A DNA stretch of 64,000 nucleotides from an uncultured Myxococcales bacterium (GCA_903842345.1 CAIMLR010000028.1:62001-126000); one strand, 5' to 3'. Counted from the stretch's first letter, positions 43,696-53,175 are shown. The notes: generated by a model not told the origin, from the sequence alone. Made by a program: numbers and translations.

Positions 43696-45888
43696 TCACT
43701 TCAACTCGATCTGCCGCAGCAGCGTCCGCACGCGCTCGTCGATCGCCGCCAGTTTCACTTGGCCTTCCACGAGCTTCTTGGCCACTTCTGCCTGCTTGGT
43801 CGTCGTCGTCGCCAGCTGCGCCACAAGCTTCTTGCGCAGATCCGCCGCGACCGCGCCAAGCGGCAGGGAATCCAGGTTGCCCTGGATGCGCTGGCCGTCC
43901 GCCTCGAGAATCTGCTGCTGCCGCGCCAGGTTCTCCTGTTCGCGCTGCAGCGTCGCGCGCTGTTCCTGCGCCGCGAGCAGTTCGCGAATCGGTCCCGCGA
44001 CCGCGTCCACCAGGTTGGTGCCTTGCAAGTAGTAGCGGAACGCGTCCAGCACCTGCGGCGTCAGGCCCATCTCCACAAGCTCAATCGGCGTCGCTTCGAC
44101 GAGCTTCGCTTCCGCCTTGGCCTTGGCGCCGATCTCCACCGGCAGGTAGATGTCCGACCCCGCCCGCACCAGATCCTTGGGCGGATTGACCATCTCCATG
44201 CCGCCAGTCAGCGGCAGCTTCACGTACGCGAGGCTTGGCTTGTCGCGGTTGGACTCCAGTTTGACCGTCCGCGTCGCGACGCGCTTGCCCTGAATCGTGA
44301 TGCGGCCATCAATGATCTTGGCGAGGTGCAGTTCGTCGATGCGCGCCTCCTGCTGCAAGTTCAACGCGAAGCCACCTTCCTTGGCGTACGGCACAAACGC
44401 CGTCTCATCCTTGGCAACGCGGCCGATGAAACCCTCGCCCGCGAACGTGTTGTCGATGTACAGCGTGATCGGGCCGCCCTCAATCGTCGATTCCTGGCCG
44501 TTCTTGAGCATCACTGCGCGAAACGGGGATTCGCCCGACTGCGGATCGCGGAACAGAAAGATGTCCTTGCCGTCGATCTTGCGCGAAACGATGTTGATGA
44601 GCGCGGCCGAGCGGTCGGGCACCGTGATCGGCGTCGTCGCCTCGTACGCGTACAGCGCGCCCACTTCACGCCCTTGCACAAGCGCCTGCGCGGAACGCTG
44701 CATCGCGTCCCGCCGGGCTTCCTCTTCCTGCCGACGCATCTGGTCCTGCACCTGCGCGCGCTGGGCCTGACGGCGGGCATCGGCAACCATCGCCTGGTCG
44801 CGCGCCATCATCGGGGACGGCGCCGCGGCTGGAGCCGCCATCTTGGCGCTCTTGTTGCGACCGCGCGGGTTGCCGATCCCGCCGTTGATGCCAGCGCTGT
44901 CCTCGCCCGAGCCTATCGCGGTCATTCCCTCGAATTCTTCTGCCATCGCAGGCGCTGGCGGCGGCGGGGCGTACCCGACGTCCGGCGGCGGCGGCGCTTC
45001 TGCCACGTCCGGCAGGCGCGACGACAGATCTGGCCGCTCCACGTTATGTGGCGTGTGCAGGTTGTAGCGGAAGGACAGCGGCGAGCCGACGACCAGCGTC
45101 AGGTTCACGTCATTCCACGGCTCGCCCGAGACGTTGTCCACGACCGCCCAGCCTTGCAACTGGATGCCCTTGCCGCTCTCGATCCACGCGCGGTATGCGG
45201 GCCGCCAGACCGGGACTTCATGGATGTAGCTGATGATAAGGTCGTGGCTTTCGTCGCCCGCGAGCCGCACCGTCACGCTAATCGGCTTCCACGCGCCGTC
45301 CGATTTGGAGATGTCCAGCGACTGCTGCAGGCCCACGGAGAGCGTGCGATCGCCGATGGTCAGCCGGCGGATCTGGCTCACCGCCACCGTCTGCAGCTGA
45401 TCGTCGTTTTCCATCAGCGTCAGCATCGGCTCTGTGCTGATCTGCTCGCCATTGGCGTTCACGTACCGCCGCTGGGTCTTTTCAACGCCCACGACGCGCC
45501 CGTGCATCGTGCCTTCGTCGCCGTCGATCTCCACTTCCGCGCCGCGCAGCACCTGCAGCAGCCCGAGCATGCCGGTCGCGTTGCGCACCTGTGGCGGCAG
45601 CTCCTGGGCCAGCCGATCGCCCGAGCGCTCCACCGGCAAGGACGCGGACGACGGCGTCCCGCCCGACAGATCCAGCACGGAAAGCGACTTCAGGACGTCA
45701 TTGACCTGGTCCGGCCGGACGCGCAGCTCCACTTCCTTGCCGTGCAATTTGCCGCGCCGCTCAAAGTAGCCAACGCCGTTCTGGTACAGAACGACCTTGG
45801 TGACCGGCAATTCGCGTTTGGTTTCCATCATCTGCTGCATGGGCAGGCAGCCAGGCAGGGCGAGCAGGGCGAGAAAATAGCGACGCAT
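43696..45888 (-). CDS. DUF4139-domain lipoprotein
   Basis: The 730-residue protein has a lipoprotein signal (LALPGC). It has the DUF4139 start VTKVVLYQNGVGYFERRG, with VLKSLSVLD and the later ISYIHEVPVWRPAYR and QGWAVVDNVSGEPWNDV motifs. A Pro/Gly-rich linker (about 290-345) separates it from a second region rich in Gln/Arg/Glu helices, and a C-terminal coil (620-730) ends it. ATG 45888 follows GGAG. Members such as fungal or bacterial mucoidy-inhibitor-like proteins are secreted, but no biochemical function is settled. Confidence 0.88.
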   Translation of the reverse strand: MRRYFLALLALPGCLPMQQMMETKRELPVTKVVLYQNGVGYFERRGKLHGKEVELRVRPDQVNDVLKSLSVLDLSGGTPSSASLPVERSGDRLAQELPPQVRNATGMLGLLQVLRGAEVEIDGDEGTMHGRVVGVEKTQRRYVNANGEQISTEPMLTLMENDDQLQTVAVSQIRRLTIGDRTLSVGLQQSLDISKSDGAWKPISVTVRLAGDESHDLIISYIHEVPVWRPAYRAWIESGKGIQLQGWAVVDNVSGEPWNDVNLTLVVGSPLSFRYNLHTPHNVERPDLSSRLPDVAEAPPPPDVGYAPPPPAPAMAEEFEGMTAIGSGEDSAGINGGIGNPRGRNKSAKMAAPAAAPSPMMARDQAMVADARRQAQRAQVQDQMRRQEEEARRDAMQRSAQALVQGREVGALYAYEATTPITVPDRSAALINIVSRKIDGKDIFLFRDPQSGESPFRAVMLKNGQESTIEGGPITLYIDNTFAGEGFIGRVAKDETAFVPYAKEGGFALNLQQEARIDELHLAKIIDGRITIQGKRVATRTVKLESNRDKPSLAYVKLPLTGGMEMVNPPKDLVRAGSDIYLPVEIGAKAKAEAKLVEATPIELVEMGLTPQVLDAFRYYLQGTNLVDAVAGPIRELLAAQEQRATLQREQENLARQQQILEADGQRIQGNLDSLPLGAVAADLRKKLVAQLATTTTKQAEVAKKLVEGQVKLAAIDERVRTLLRQIELK

Positions 45889-45953
45889 GGCGATCTCCAC
45901 AGCGCGGGCAAAAGGCGCGTGCGGCGGATTGTAAACCTGTGCGGCGTGCGGGG

Positions 45954-47228
45954 CTACATGTCCGAAGCGCCGCGTTTGTTGCGCCAGACGATCGCGCCGA
46001 CGCAGACGGCGGTGAAGAGGGCGGAGCCGAGGAGCGTCGCGAGAATGGGCGCGATGGAGCCGTTGGCCTTGTCGTACATCTTGCCGATGACCAATTCCTG
46101 AACGACGGAGCCGGCAGAACCGATGCCGGAGATGATGCCGGACGCCCGCACCGCGCCGCGGCCGCCGCCGACGTCCATGGCGCCCGCGCCGGTGAGGAGC
46201 GCGTCAGGGCCATAGAGCGTGAAGCCGATGAGGCCGATGGAGATGGCAAAGCCGTAGACGCTTTGCGCGCCAATCGTGAAGAGCAGGAGCGTGGCGGCAC
46301 AGACGCCGCAGACCATGAGGAAGCTGACCATGGCGCGGCGGCCATGAAAGAGCTTGTCGCTCAGGTAGCCGGTGACGATGACGCCGAGGATGCCGCAGAC
46401 GTCGAAGACGGTGGAGACGTAGCCGGCGTCGTCGCCTTTCAAGTGGAGGTTCTTTTCCAGGAAGAACGGCGCCCAACTCCACAGCGCGTACCGGATGAAT
46501 TTCATGCCAAAATAGGCAAAACCAATCAGCAGGACGGTCGTCCACGTTGCGCGCGACCACTTGGGCGTGGGGCTGTCGGCGCTGAGCGCGGGCTCCTGAT
46601 CGTCCACAAGCGCGGGCAAGCCGACGTCCTCGGGGCGGTTGCGCTGCCAGACAAAGACGATGACCGCGACGCCCGCGAGGACGGCGGCGCCGGAGAAGAA
46701 GGCGAAACGGAAGCCGTGGCGCGGCAGCATCCACGCCGCGAGGGCGGCAGAAGCGACGCCGCCGACCTGGAAGTTGGTGGCCCAGAGGCCCATGACCGTG
46801 CCGCGTTCCTCGCGCTTGAACCAGCTGGCCATCGTGCCGACGGTGTTGGACCAGCCCGTGGCCTGCGCGAGGCCGTTGACGCTCATGAGCGCGACGAACC
46901 AGAGCAGGCTGTCCGTGAAGCCGAATGCGACGCTGCAGGCGATGCTGAGCGCCATGCCGCCGAGCAGCATCTTGCGCGGCCCAAGGCGCGGGCCGATGGC
47001 GCCGGAAGCGAATTGGCCGAGCGTGTAGGCGATGAGGTAGGCGGCGTAGACGGACGCGAGGTCGGTCGCGTGCCAGTGCAGTTGCGTGCCGATTTCCGCC
47101 TTGGCGATCGAGTAGGGCCGGCGGCAGAAGTAGAAGCCGGCGTAGCACAGCCAAGTGCTGGCGAAGATGCGCCAGCGCCAGGAGCGCATCGCGAGGGGCA
47201 GGGTGCTGCTGGTGGGCGCGAGGTCCAT
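45954..47228 (-). CDS. MFS transporter, organophosphate:phosphate antiporter (GlpT/UhpC) type
   Basis: The 424-residue protein has 12 membrane helices and the N-terminal OPA-family signature YAGFYFCRRPYSIAK, plus GPRLGPRKMLLGG between helices 2 and 3. Family members import glycerol-3-phosphate or hexose-phosphates in exchange for phosphate. With glycerolipid genes on both sides a glycerol phosphate substrate is attractive, but this is inference only. The gene starts just downstream of the tRNA terminator. Confidence 0.88.
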   Translation of the reverse strand: MDLAPTSSTLPLAMRSWRWRIFASTWLCYAGFYFCRRPYSIAKAEIGTQLHWHATDLASVYAAYLIAYTLGQFASGAIGPRLGPRKMLLGGMALSIACSVAFGFTDSLLWFVALMSVNGLAQATGWSNTVGTMASWFKREERGTVMGLWATNFQVGGVASAALAAWMLPRHGFRFAFFSGAAVLAGVAVIVFVWQRNRPEDVGLPALVDDQEPALSADSPTPKWSRATWTTVLLIGFAYFGMKFIRYALWSWAPFFLEKNLHLKGDDAGYVSTVFDVCGILGVIVTGYLSDKLFHGRRAMVSFLMVCGVCAATLLLFTIGAQSVYGFAISIGLIGFTLYGPDALLTGAGAMDVGGGRGAVRASGIISGIGSAGSVVQELVIGKMYDKANGSIAPILATLLGSALFTAVCVGAIVWRNKRGASDM

Positions 47229-47280
47229 GCTGGCGATTGTGCAGGAGGGGTGGCAAAAACGATAGCGCGAGGCAAAAACA

Positions 47281-47306
47281 ACAAAAGCCCCGTGAAGGGC
47301 TTTTGT
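47281..47306 (-). terminator. Intrinsic terminator of tRNA-Ala
   Basis: ACAAAAGCCC (47281-47290) and GGGCTTTTGT (47297-47306) form a perfect 10-bp stem around a 6-base loop. On the minus strand it is followed at once by TGTTTTTGCC. It lies 31 bases past the CCA end of the tRNA, before the MFS gene. Confidence 0.85.
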
Positions 47307-47322
47307 GCAAGCAATGAAGCTT

Positions 47323-47333
47323 AAGGATTCCGG
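47323..47333. repeat. Left arm of 11-bp inverted repeat flanking the tRNA
   Basis: AAGGATTCCGG at 47323-47333 is the perfect reverse complement of CCGGAATCCTT at 47418-47428. Each arm is separated from the mature tRNA by four bases, so in the precursor the 5' leader and 3' trailer would pair and extend the acceptor stem. Confidence 0.85.
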
Positions 47334-47337
47334 TACT

Positions 47338-47413
47338 TGGTGGAGCCAATGGGGATCGAACCCATGACCCCCTGAATGCCATTCAGGTACTCTCCCAGCT
47401 GAGCTATGACCCC
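47338..47413 (-). tRNA. tRNA-Ala (anticodon GGC)
   Basis: Read on the minus strand, the 76-base gene has acceptor stem GGGGTCA/TGGCTCC, D arm GCTC...GAGT, anticodon arm CCTGA-ATGGCAT-TCAGG with anticodon GGC, T arm with GTTCGATCC, discriminator A and an encoded CCA. These identity features (with a G-U in the acceptor stem) mark tRNA-Ala. Confidence 0.96.
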
Positions 47414-47417
47414 AGAG

Positions 47418-47428
47418 CCGGAATCCTT
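47418..47428. repeat. Right arm of 11-bp inverted repeat flanking the tRNA
   Basis: CCGGAATCCTT here pairs perfectly with AAGGATTCCGG at 47323-47333. In the minus-strand transcript this arm lies in the 5' leader, just ahead of the tRNA. Confidence 0.85.
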
Positions 47429-47458
47429 ACTTCACGCGCTCGGCGCGAAGCGGGCGTT

Positions 47459-47487
47459 AGCTTAGCGCGTTCTGGAGCTGCGCGCAA
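47459..47487 (-). promoter_or_regulatory. Probable sigma-70-type promoter of tRNA-Ala
   Basis: On the minus strand TTGCGC (47487-47482) and TAAGCT (47464-47459) are separated by 17 bases and followed by a GC-rich discriminator (AACGCCC). Both boxes match the consensus only in part, but the spacing and position suit a stable-RNA promoter. Confidence 0.45.
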
Positions 47488-47493
47488 GCCCCC

Positions 47494-50400
47494 CTACTTC
47501 ACGCAGCGCACGCGAAACGTGTTGACCTTGCCGTTGCCCTCGGAGATGCCCTCGCTGAAGTAGACGCTCCAGTAGTCGTTGCTGGAGCCGCCTGCGCCGG
47601 ATGAGGCCCAGAACCACTCGGACGGCGTGCCGGGAAAGATGCCGCTGTCGATCGCCGGGCCGCTGACGCTGCGGTCGACGATGCTGCGGAGTTCGACGAT
47701 CGTCGGGATCCGCCAGCCGGTCGAACCTTCAAGCACGAGGCCGTCGCAGTACGTCTTGGCGCTGACCGTCGTTTCCCCTGATGGGCTGGGCGCGCGTTCC
47801 CATAGCAGGCCCGTCCACGTGTCCGTCACGGTCCCGGTGGTTGTGGTGAAGCGCGCGCCGGCGTGGCCGGCGGTGGTGCCGCGGACGCAGCGCGTGTGGT
47901 TGGGGAACGTCAGTTGTCCCGCCTGCTGCGTGCCGATGACGAAGCTCACGCCCCACGCGTTGTTCGTGGCGTTGGCCAGGAGCGTCGCGCTCCAGTACGC
48001 CAAGTTCACGTTGGTCTGCAGCAGGTTCGCCGTCGCCGGATTGGATTTGTTGAAATCGATCAGCGTGTTCAGTTCCGCCAGCGTCGGCAGCCGCCAGTCC
48101 GCGTGATTGCCGAGCTTGAGCCCGATGCAGAACTGGTTGGCCTGATCCCACGTGTAGGTCAGTCCGCCGGGATCCGCCTGTTGCCACATCAGGCCGGTGA
48201 AGTCGTCGCTGACCGTGCCGTTGCCGTTGTCGTTCAAGTTGGCCGGTGAGAACGGCGTGAGGCCCCAGACCGGCCCGTCGGCGGCGCAGACCTTGCCTTC
48301 TCCGCCGGTGACGCCGATGTAGCCGGGCGTGCACGCACACACGCCGGCGCCGCACGTCGCGCCGTACGCGCACACGAGGCCGTCTGCCATGTTGGTGTGC
48401 CAGCAGCCGCTGTGCGCGGCGTCGCAGAGGTCGGCGGTGCAGGGGTTGCCGTCGTCGCAGTCCGGGACGCTGAGGCCGGCGCAGGTGCCGGAGCTCGCGC
48501 ACGACGCGTTGCCGTAGAGGTCGGTGCGCAGGAGCCACAAGTTTTGGATGCCGCTGCCCTTGACGGTCCCGGCGGTTGCAAAGCCGTCCGCGAGCGCGAT
48601 GCTCGCTTGAAAGCTCTGCGTGCTGCCGCTGCCGACGGTGCGGTCCCAGAGCTTGTTGCCGTCCAGGTCCGTGCGCACCACGTAGCCTTGGCTACCGGAC
48701 GCGCCAGCGAGCGCAATGCCATAGCCGTCCACGGTCAAGCTCGCCGCTGAATCGTTCGCGGTCGTCCCGTACGTCCGGCTCCAGAGCTTGACGCCATTGC
48801 TGTCCGTGCGGATGAGCCAGGCGTCGTTCGCGCCCGCGCCGGCGCCATTTGTCGCGCCCACGACGAGGAATCCGTCAGGGACAGCCACAACGGCGTTGGC
48901 GACGTCGAAGGTGCCGTTGCTGAACGTCTTGGTCCACAACAGCGCGCCGTTCAAGTCGGTGCGGACGAGCCAAGCGTGGCCCGTCGCGTCGCTCGTCGAA
49001 CCGGTGATGCCTGCGAGCGCGAAGCCGTCCGGGCGCGCGGCGATCGCGTTGAAGCTGTCCGCATTGGCGCCGTCGTAGGTCTTTTGCCAAGCAACCGCGC
49101 CGGCGGTGTCCGTCCGAATCAGATAGCCGTCCCGGTTGGCGACGCCAAAAGACGTCGTCGCGCCTGCCAGGGCAAAGCCATCGGGGACCGCAGCGAGCGC
49201 GTGGGTGGAATCCGCGCCCGAGTCGCCCAACTCCACGTTCACCACTTGGGTGCCCGCGCCGTCCGTCGTCAGGAGGAAGCAGTCATCGCCGTTGTTGTCG
49301 GAGCCCACGGTGCCGGCCATTGCGAAGCCGCCGCCCGTCGCGAGGAGCGCGGTCACGGACCCGGCGTAGGAGCCAAGGCTGTAGGTCTTGTCCCAGAGCG
49401 CCGTGCCGACCGCGTCCGTGCGCACGAGTCGCGGACTCGGCAAGGCGCCCTGCGTGGTTGCCGCGATGGCGAATCCGCCGGCTGCGAAGGCGAGGCAGGT
49501 CGGCCCGGTGACGTTCGGCGTGCCGACCAGGGTCTTGTCAAACAGCTTGTCCCCGCCGCCGCCGCATACGCCCGCGCTGCACGTTTCGGCGGCCTTGCAG
49601 GCGGAGCCCGAGCCGCATGCTACGCCGTCCTCGACGTTGAAGTGCCAGCATCCCGTGACGCCTTTCCCGCAGAGGTCCGTTGTGCACGGGTTGTTGTCGT
49701 CGCATTCCGTCGTGAACCCGACGCACGCGCCGGAGTCGCTGCACGTGGCGTTGCCCCAGAGATCCGTGCGCAGGAGCCAACCGTCGTCGGCATTGCCGGC
49801 TTTGGGAGCGCGACCGGCGAGGAGCAGGCTCCCTCCGTCCACGAGCGCGTGCGCCTGAATACCCGTGCTGAATCCGGTGCTCACCACGACGTTGCCCAAC
49901 GCGTCTGTGCGGACGATGTGTGCGGTCGTGGTGCTGCCAAACGAGAAGTCGCCGCTCAGGAGAAAATCGCCGCCGATGACCGCGAGGTTCTGGAGACTGT
50001 CGGCATCCGCGCCGCCATAGGTTCGGTTCCACAGCACGTTGCCCACGGCGTCCGTGCGAATCAGCCAGAAATCCGCGCCGCCCGCACCGCTCGATGCGGT
50101 TGTCCCGCCGATCGCAAAACCGTCATCCAGCGCAATCACATCCTGAGCGGAATCGGCCGCGCTGCCGCCGTACTGTCGCTCCCAGATCTTGTTGCCGCCG
50201 GCGTCCAACCGGACCAGCCAAGCGTCGTTCGCGGTCGAGGGGCCTGCCGTCTGGCCCACGCACGCGAAGCCGTCACCCGTTGCGGCGACGGCCGTGAAGC
50301 GCTGCGTGCCGCCGGTTGGGAATGTCTGCTCCCACGTCTTGCCGCCGGTGCCATCCACCCGCACGAGCCACGCGTGGTTCTCCGCCGGCGCGCCGATCGT

Positions 50401-51504
50401 CGATTGTCCGACAGCGAGGAAGCCATCACCGTCCGCGATGACGTCGGCAAAAGCGTCGCTCCCCGCCGCGCCAAACGACTTGCTCCAGATTTCCGTGCCG
50501 GTCGCGTCTGTCTTGAGGATCCAGCCGTCACTCTTGGCGACCCCGTTGTGCAGATCCGCACCCGCGGCCACGACGCCGTCAGCGACCGCCAGTACGGCAT
50601 AGGCCATCCCGGATCCGGCGCCGCCGTAGGTGTTCTGCCAGAGCGGCGCGCCGGCCAAATCGGTCTTGACCAGCCAAAGGCTCGGCGTGCCGCTGGCGAT
50701 TGGCAGCGACCCGTAGGTGTACCCCGCGGCGATCAGCCCGTCCGTTGCCGGCGCGACGTCCAGGAACTGCTCATAAGCCGCGGTGCCAATAGTTGCCTCG
50801 AACAGCTTGGCCTTGCCCGTGCACGTCGTCGCCACGCACACATCGCCCACCGTGCACGCGTCCCCGTCCTCGCACGCGGTGCCGGCTTTGACGACCGTGT
50901 TCGTGCACCCAAGCGACGCGTTGCAGCCGTCGTTCGTGCACGCGTTGCCGTCGTCGCAGCTTTTTGTCGTGCCGGCGCAGACGCCGTCGGTGCACACATC
51001 GTTGTCGGTGCATTTCTTGCCGTCGTCACACGCCCAGCCGTTGACCTTGGGGGTTGCGACGCACTTGCCCGTCGCCGGAGCGCAGGCTTGGGTCGCGCAC
51101 GGGAGGTCCGTGCACGTGACGTTGGCGCAGAGGTCGGCGTCGGCAGCATCGGCGTCGTCCGCAGCGTCTGCGGTGTCTGGCGCGTCGCTCACGTCTGCGT
51201 CCTCCGCCGCGTCGAGCGCGTCACTCGCATCGCCCGCGTCCGCGGCATCCGTCCCGGCGTCATCGCCGCCAACGTCCGTGCCAGGCGCCGCGTCGCCCAC
51301 ATCCGCCGCGTCGGTCCCAGTCACGGTGTCGTTGCCGTCCGGCGCTGCGTCCGCACTGTCCAGCGCCGCATCCGTCGCCTGTGCGTCGCCATCGGTGGCC
51401 GCAGCTGTATCGTCAGCGTCGACCGGAAAGGCCTCGCGCGGCGGCACGGGAACGCTACACGCCGTCGTCAGGACGGCGCAAAAAGCCAGCTTGCGCCACA
51501 TCAT
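47494..51504 (-). CDS. Giant lipoprotein with beta-propeller-like repeats and two DUF1566/Lcl C-terminal modules
   Basis: The 1336-residue protein starts with ATG 51504, which shares one base with the TGA of the TPR gene. A short signal ends at Cys16 and is followed by about 120 residues that are almost all Asp, Ala, Thr and Gly. EGF-like or Cys-rich modules follow (CDDGKKCTDNDVC, CEDGDACTVGDVC). From about 230 to 1100 it has many units of the type GDGFA..G...AWLVRTD..GNKLW..TYGG, 45-60 residues each, in two blocks split by a Cys module (about 620-680). The C-terminus carries two DUF1566-type domains (ADWRLPTLAELNTLID and TGWRIPTIVELRSIVD). It is probably a surface display or adhesion protein. 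Confidence 0.88.
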   Translation of the reverse strand: MMWRKLAFCAVLTTACSVPVPPREAFPVDADDTAAATDGDAQATDAALDSADAAPDGNDTVTGTDAADVGDAAPGTDVGGDDAGTDAADAGDASDALDAAEDADVSDAPDTADAADDADAADADLCANVTCTDLPCATQACAPATGKCVATPKVNGWACDDGKKCTDNDVCTDGVCAGTTKSCDDGNACTNDGCNASLGCTNTVVKAGTACEDGDACTVGDVCVATTCTGKAKLFEATIGTAAYEQFLDVAPATDGLIAAGYTYGSLPIASGTPSLWLVKTDLAGAPLWQNTYGGAGSGMAYAVLAVADGVVAAGADLHNGVAKSDGWILKTDATGTEIWSKSFGAAGSDAFADVIADGDGFLAVGQSTIGAPAENHAWLVRVDGTGGKTWEQTFPTGGTQRFTAVAATGDGFACVGQTAGPSTANDAWLVRLDAGGNKIWERQYGGSAADSAQDVIALDDGFAIGGTTASSGAGGADFWLIRTDAVGNVLWNRTYGGADADSLQNLAVIGGDFLLSGDFSFGSTTTAHIVRTDALGNVVVSTGFSTGIQAHALVDGGSLLLAGRAPKAGNADDGWLLRTDLWGNATCSDSGACVGFTTECDDNNPCTTDLCGKGVTGCWHFNVEDGVACGSGSACKAAETCSAGVCGGGGDKLFDKTLVGTPNVTGPTCLAFAAGGFAIAATTQGALPSPRLVRTDAVGTALWDKTYSLGSYAGSVTALLATGGGFAMAGTVGSDNNGDDCFLLTTDGAGTQVVNVELGDSGADSTHALAAVPDGFALAGATTSFGVANRDGYLIRTDTAGAVAWQKTYDGANADSFNAIAARPDGFALAGITGSTSDATGHAWLVRTDLNGALLWTKTFSNGTFDVANAVVAVPDGFLVVGATNGAGAGANDAWLIRTDSNGVKLWSRTYGTTANDSAASLTVDGYGIALAGASGSQGYVVRTDLDGNKLWDRTVGSGSTQSFQASIALADGFATAGTVKGSGIQNLWLLRTDLYGNASCASSGTCAGLSVPDCDDGNPCTADLCDAAHSGCWHTNMADGLVCAYGATCGAGVCACTPGYIGVTGGEGKVCAADGPVWGLTPFSPANLNDNGNGTVSDDFTGLMWQQADPGGLTYTWDQANQFCIGLKLGNHADWRLPTLAELNTLIDFNKSNPATANLLQTNVNLAYWSATLLANATNNAWGVSFVIGTQQAGQLTFPNHTRCVRGTTAGHAGARFTTTTGTVTDTWTGLLWERAPSPSGETTVSAKTYCDGLVLEGSTGWRIPTIVELRSIVDRSVSGPAIDSGIFPGTPSEWFWASSGAGGSSNDYWSVYFSEGISEGNGKVNTFRVRCVK

Positions 51505-52586
51505 CAGAACCGCCCCGCGAGTGCAAAACCGTGCCAATCCGGGACCAGCGCCACCTTGGACTCCGGCGACGTCAGGACCAGCGCTGCGCCCACGCCCGCC
51601 ACCGCAACGCCCACGCCCAGCATCGTCACGCCTGTTGTCTGCAGCGAACCGATCCACGCCGCGCGGCTCGTTGCCTGGCCGTACGTCAGGTCGCCGTGCA
51701 CCACCGTGCCGTCATAGCCGAGATCCTGATTGAACTGCGCTTCCGCCGACTTGCCCAGAACGATCAGCGCCGCGCCCGTCACCGCAATCGCCGCGCCCGA
51801 GCCCAGCGTCCACCAGCCCGCGATGCGTCGGTTGCTCATCGGCTTGGCCGGCTCCGTCACGGTTGGCACCGCCTCCGGCGCCGCGCGCAGCGGGTCGATT
51901 GCCGCCGCAGGTTCCATCGGCGTCACGACAACCGGCTTGCCCGCGAGCGCATCCAGCATCGCCTGCGCCTCGCCGCGATCCGGCGCATTGCCCGGCGCGC
52001 GTGCCAGGTACGTCCGCAGCGAGGCTTCCGCTTGCTTGTTATCGCCGTCTTCCTTGGCCGCACGCGCCGTCTTCAACAACAGCGCCAGCCGGTCCTCGCG
52101 CAGCCGCCACGCTTCACTGTACGCCGCGGTCGCCACGCGCCATTCGCCGCGTTTTTCAGCGCGTTCGGCCGCCTGCACCTTCTCGTCGGACCGCATCCCG
52201 GCAAATTCCGTCAAGTACGTCTTCGCCTTGCCCACACGCGCCGGCTCCGCGTTCGCCATCGCCACGAACTGCCGGTAGTGCTCCTCCGCGCGCTCCCGCT
52301 GACCGGCCGATTGCTCCGCCCGCGCCGCGCCGTATAGATAGTTCGGCTCGGAGGAATCCGTATGCCACGCCTCCAGGTAGGCCTGCGCCGCGCGATCCAT
52401 CTCGCCCGCTTCAAACGCTTTTGCCGCCTGATGGGCCAGCGCGACCGCGGTCTTGCGGCTGTCAATGGCATGGGCCGGTAGCGCCGCGAACAGCAGACAG
52501 ACGACCCACACGAAGCGCCGCAAGCGCCCCGGGCGGCGCGGGAATCCGTTCCTCGCCTTCGCCATCGTCTGGTGTCGCATCGCCAT
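51504..52586 (-). CDS. Exported TPR-like protein
   Basis: The 360-residue protein has an N-terminal signal or anchor helix (about 24-40, ending in AHA), TPR-like helices (45-215; AAQAYLEAWHTDSSEPNYLYGAA and AEEHYRQFVAMANAEP in parts), a Pro/Ala hinge, then two Gly/Ala-rich hydrophobic helices (about 262-285 and 315-335) and a barrel-like end with terminal Phe. Myxobacterial proteins of this plan are frequent and uncharacterised. It is translationally coupled to the giant lipoprotein gene. Confidence 0.82.
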   Translation of the reverse strand: MAMRHQTMAKARNGFPRRPGRLRRFVWVVCLLFAALPAHAIDSRKTAVALAHQAAKAFEAGEMDRAAQAYLEAWHTDSSEPNYLYGAARAEQSAGQRERAEEHYRQFVAMANAEPARVGKAKTYLTEFAGMRSDEKVQAAERAEKRGEWRVATAAYSEAWRLREDRLALLLKTARAAKEDGDNKQAEASLRTYLARAPGNAPDRGEAQAMLDALAGKPVVVTPMEPAAAIDPLRAAPEAVPTVTEPAKPMSNRRIAGWWTLGSGAAIAVTGAALIVLGKSAEAQFNQDLGYDGTVVHGDLTYGQATSRAAWIGSLQTTGVTMLGVGVAVAGVGAALVLTSPESKVALVPDWHGFALAGRF

Positions 52587-52701
52587 GCCGCAAGTCTAGG
52601 TCTGGCGGCAAACCGGGTCAACGGCGAGGTTGACGTTGCGGCAACGCTTCCCTACGCTCCTCAGGCCGAGTCGCCCCCAATCGACAGCAAAGTCTTCCAT
52701 C

Positions 52702-53175
52702 ATGACAATTCGCGACGACCAGCCCCGATCTGAGACCGCTATTCGCCCGACGACGGCTGAGGTGATGTCGACAACCGGCAATCATCGCATTGAAGGGCCG
52801 ATTGAGAGGCGGACCTCGCGGCGCGTCACGGTTGACCTCTTCGTGCAGGAAAACGACGGCGAGCGGGTTTGGCTGCATCCGGCGACCAACCTCAGCGCGT
52901 CGGGCATCTTCATTGAGAGCCACTCCTATTCGCTGGGCAACGCCTCATCGCGGCAGTTCATCCAGCTGCAGTTCCAGTTGCCTGACACCTCCCTGCCGAT
53001 TCATGCGCGCGGGCAGGTGCTGGGCGCGCGGCGTGTGCGCGGGTTCTCCCACGGTCTGGCCGTGCGCTTTTTGGACCTGAGCGACAGCGATCGCGACCGG
53101 CTGACGGAATTCGTCGCGCGCCGACTCGCCGCCGGCGATGGGGAAGGGCCGGAGAACGAAGCCGCGCCCACTTGA
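52702..53175 (+). CDS. PilZ-domain protein
   Basis: The 157-residue protein has the two c-di-GMP-binding motifs of PilZ: RRTSRR (about 36-41) and NLSASG (63-68), followed by GIFIES and a beta-barrel pattern ending near residue 140. ATG 52702 is used; the open frame upstream is not PilZ-like. As a single-domain adaptor it probably relays c-di-GMP to motility or surface machinery, but no diguanylate cyclase is in the window. Confidence 0.9.
   Translation: MTIRDDQPRSETAIRPTTAEVMSTTGNHRIEGPIERRTSRRVTVDLFVQENDGERVWLHPATNLSASGIFIESHSYSLGNASSRQFIQLQFQLPDTSLPIHARGQVLGARRVRGFSHGLAVRFLDLSDSDRDRLTEFVARRLAAGDGEGPENEAAPT

Noticed and set aside
43759-46101. A 780-codon open frame antisense to the DUF4139 gene.
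   Set aside because: It has the Arg/His/Gln-rich composition of an antisense shadow, while the minus strand carries a lipoprotein signal and DUF4139 motifs.
48976-51717. A 913-codon open frame antisense to the giant lipoprotein.
   Set aside because: It is His/Arg/Val-rich, has no domain and mirrors a repetitive GC-rich gene; the minus-strand gene has a signal peptide, repeats and domains.
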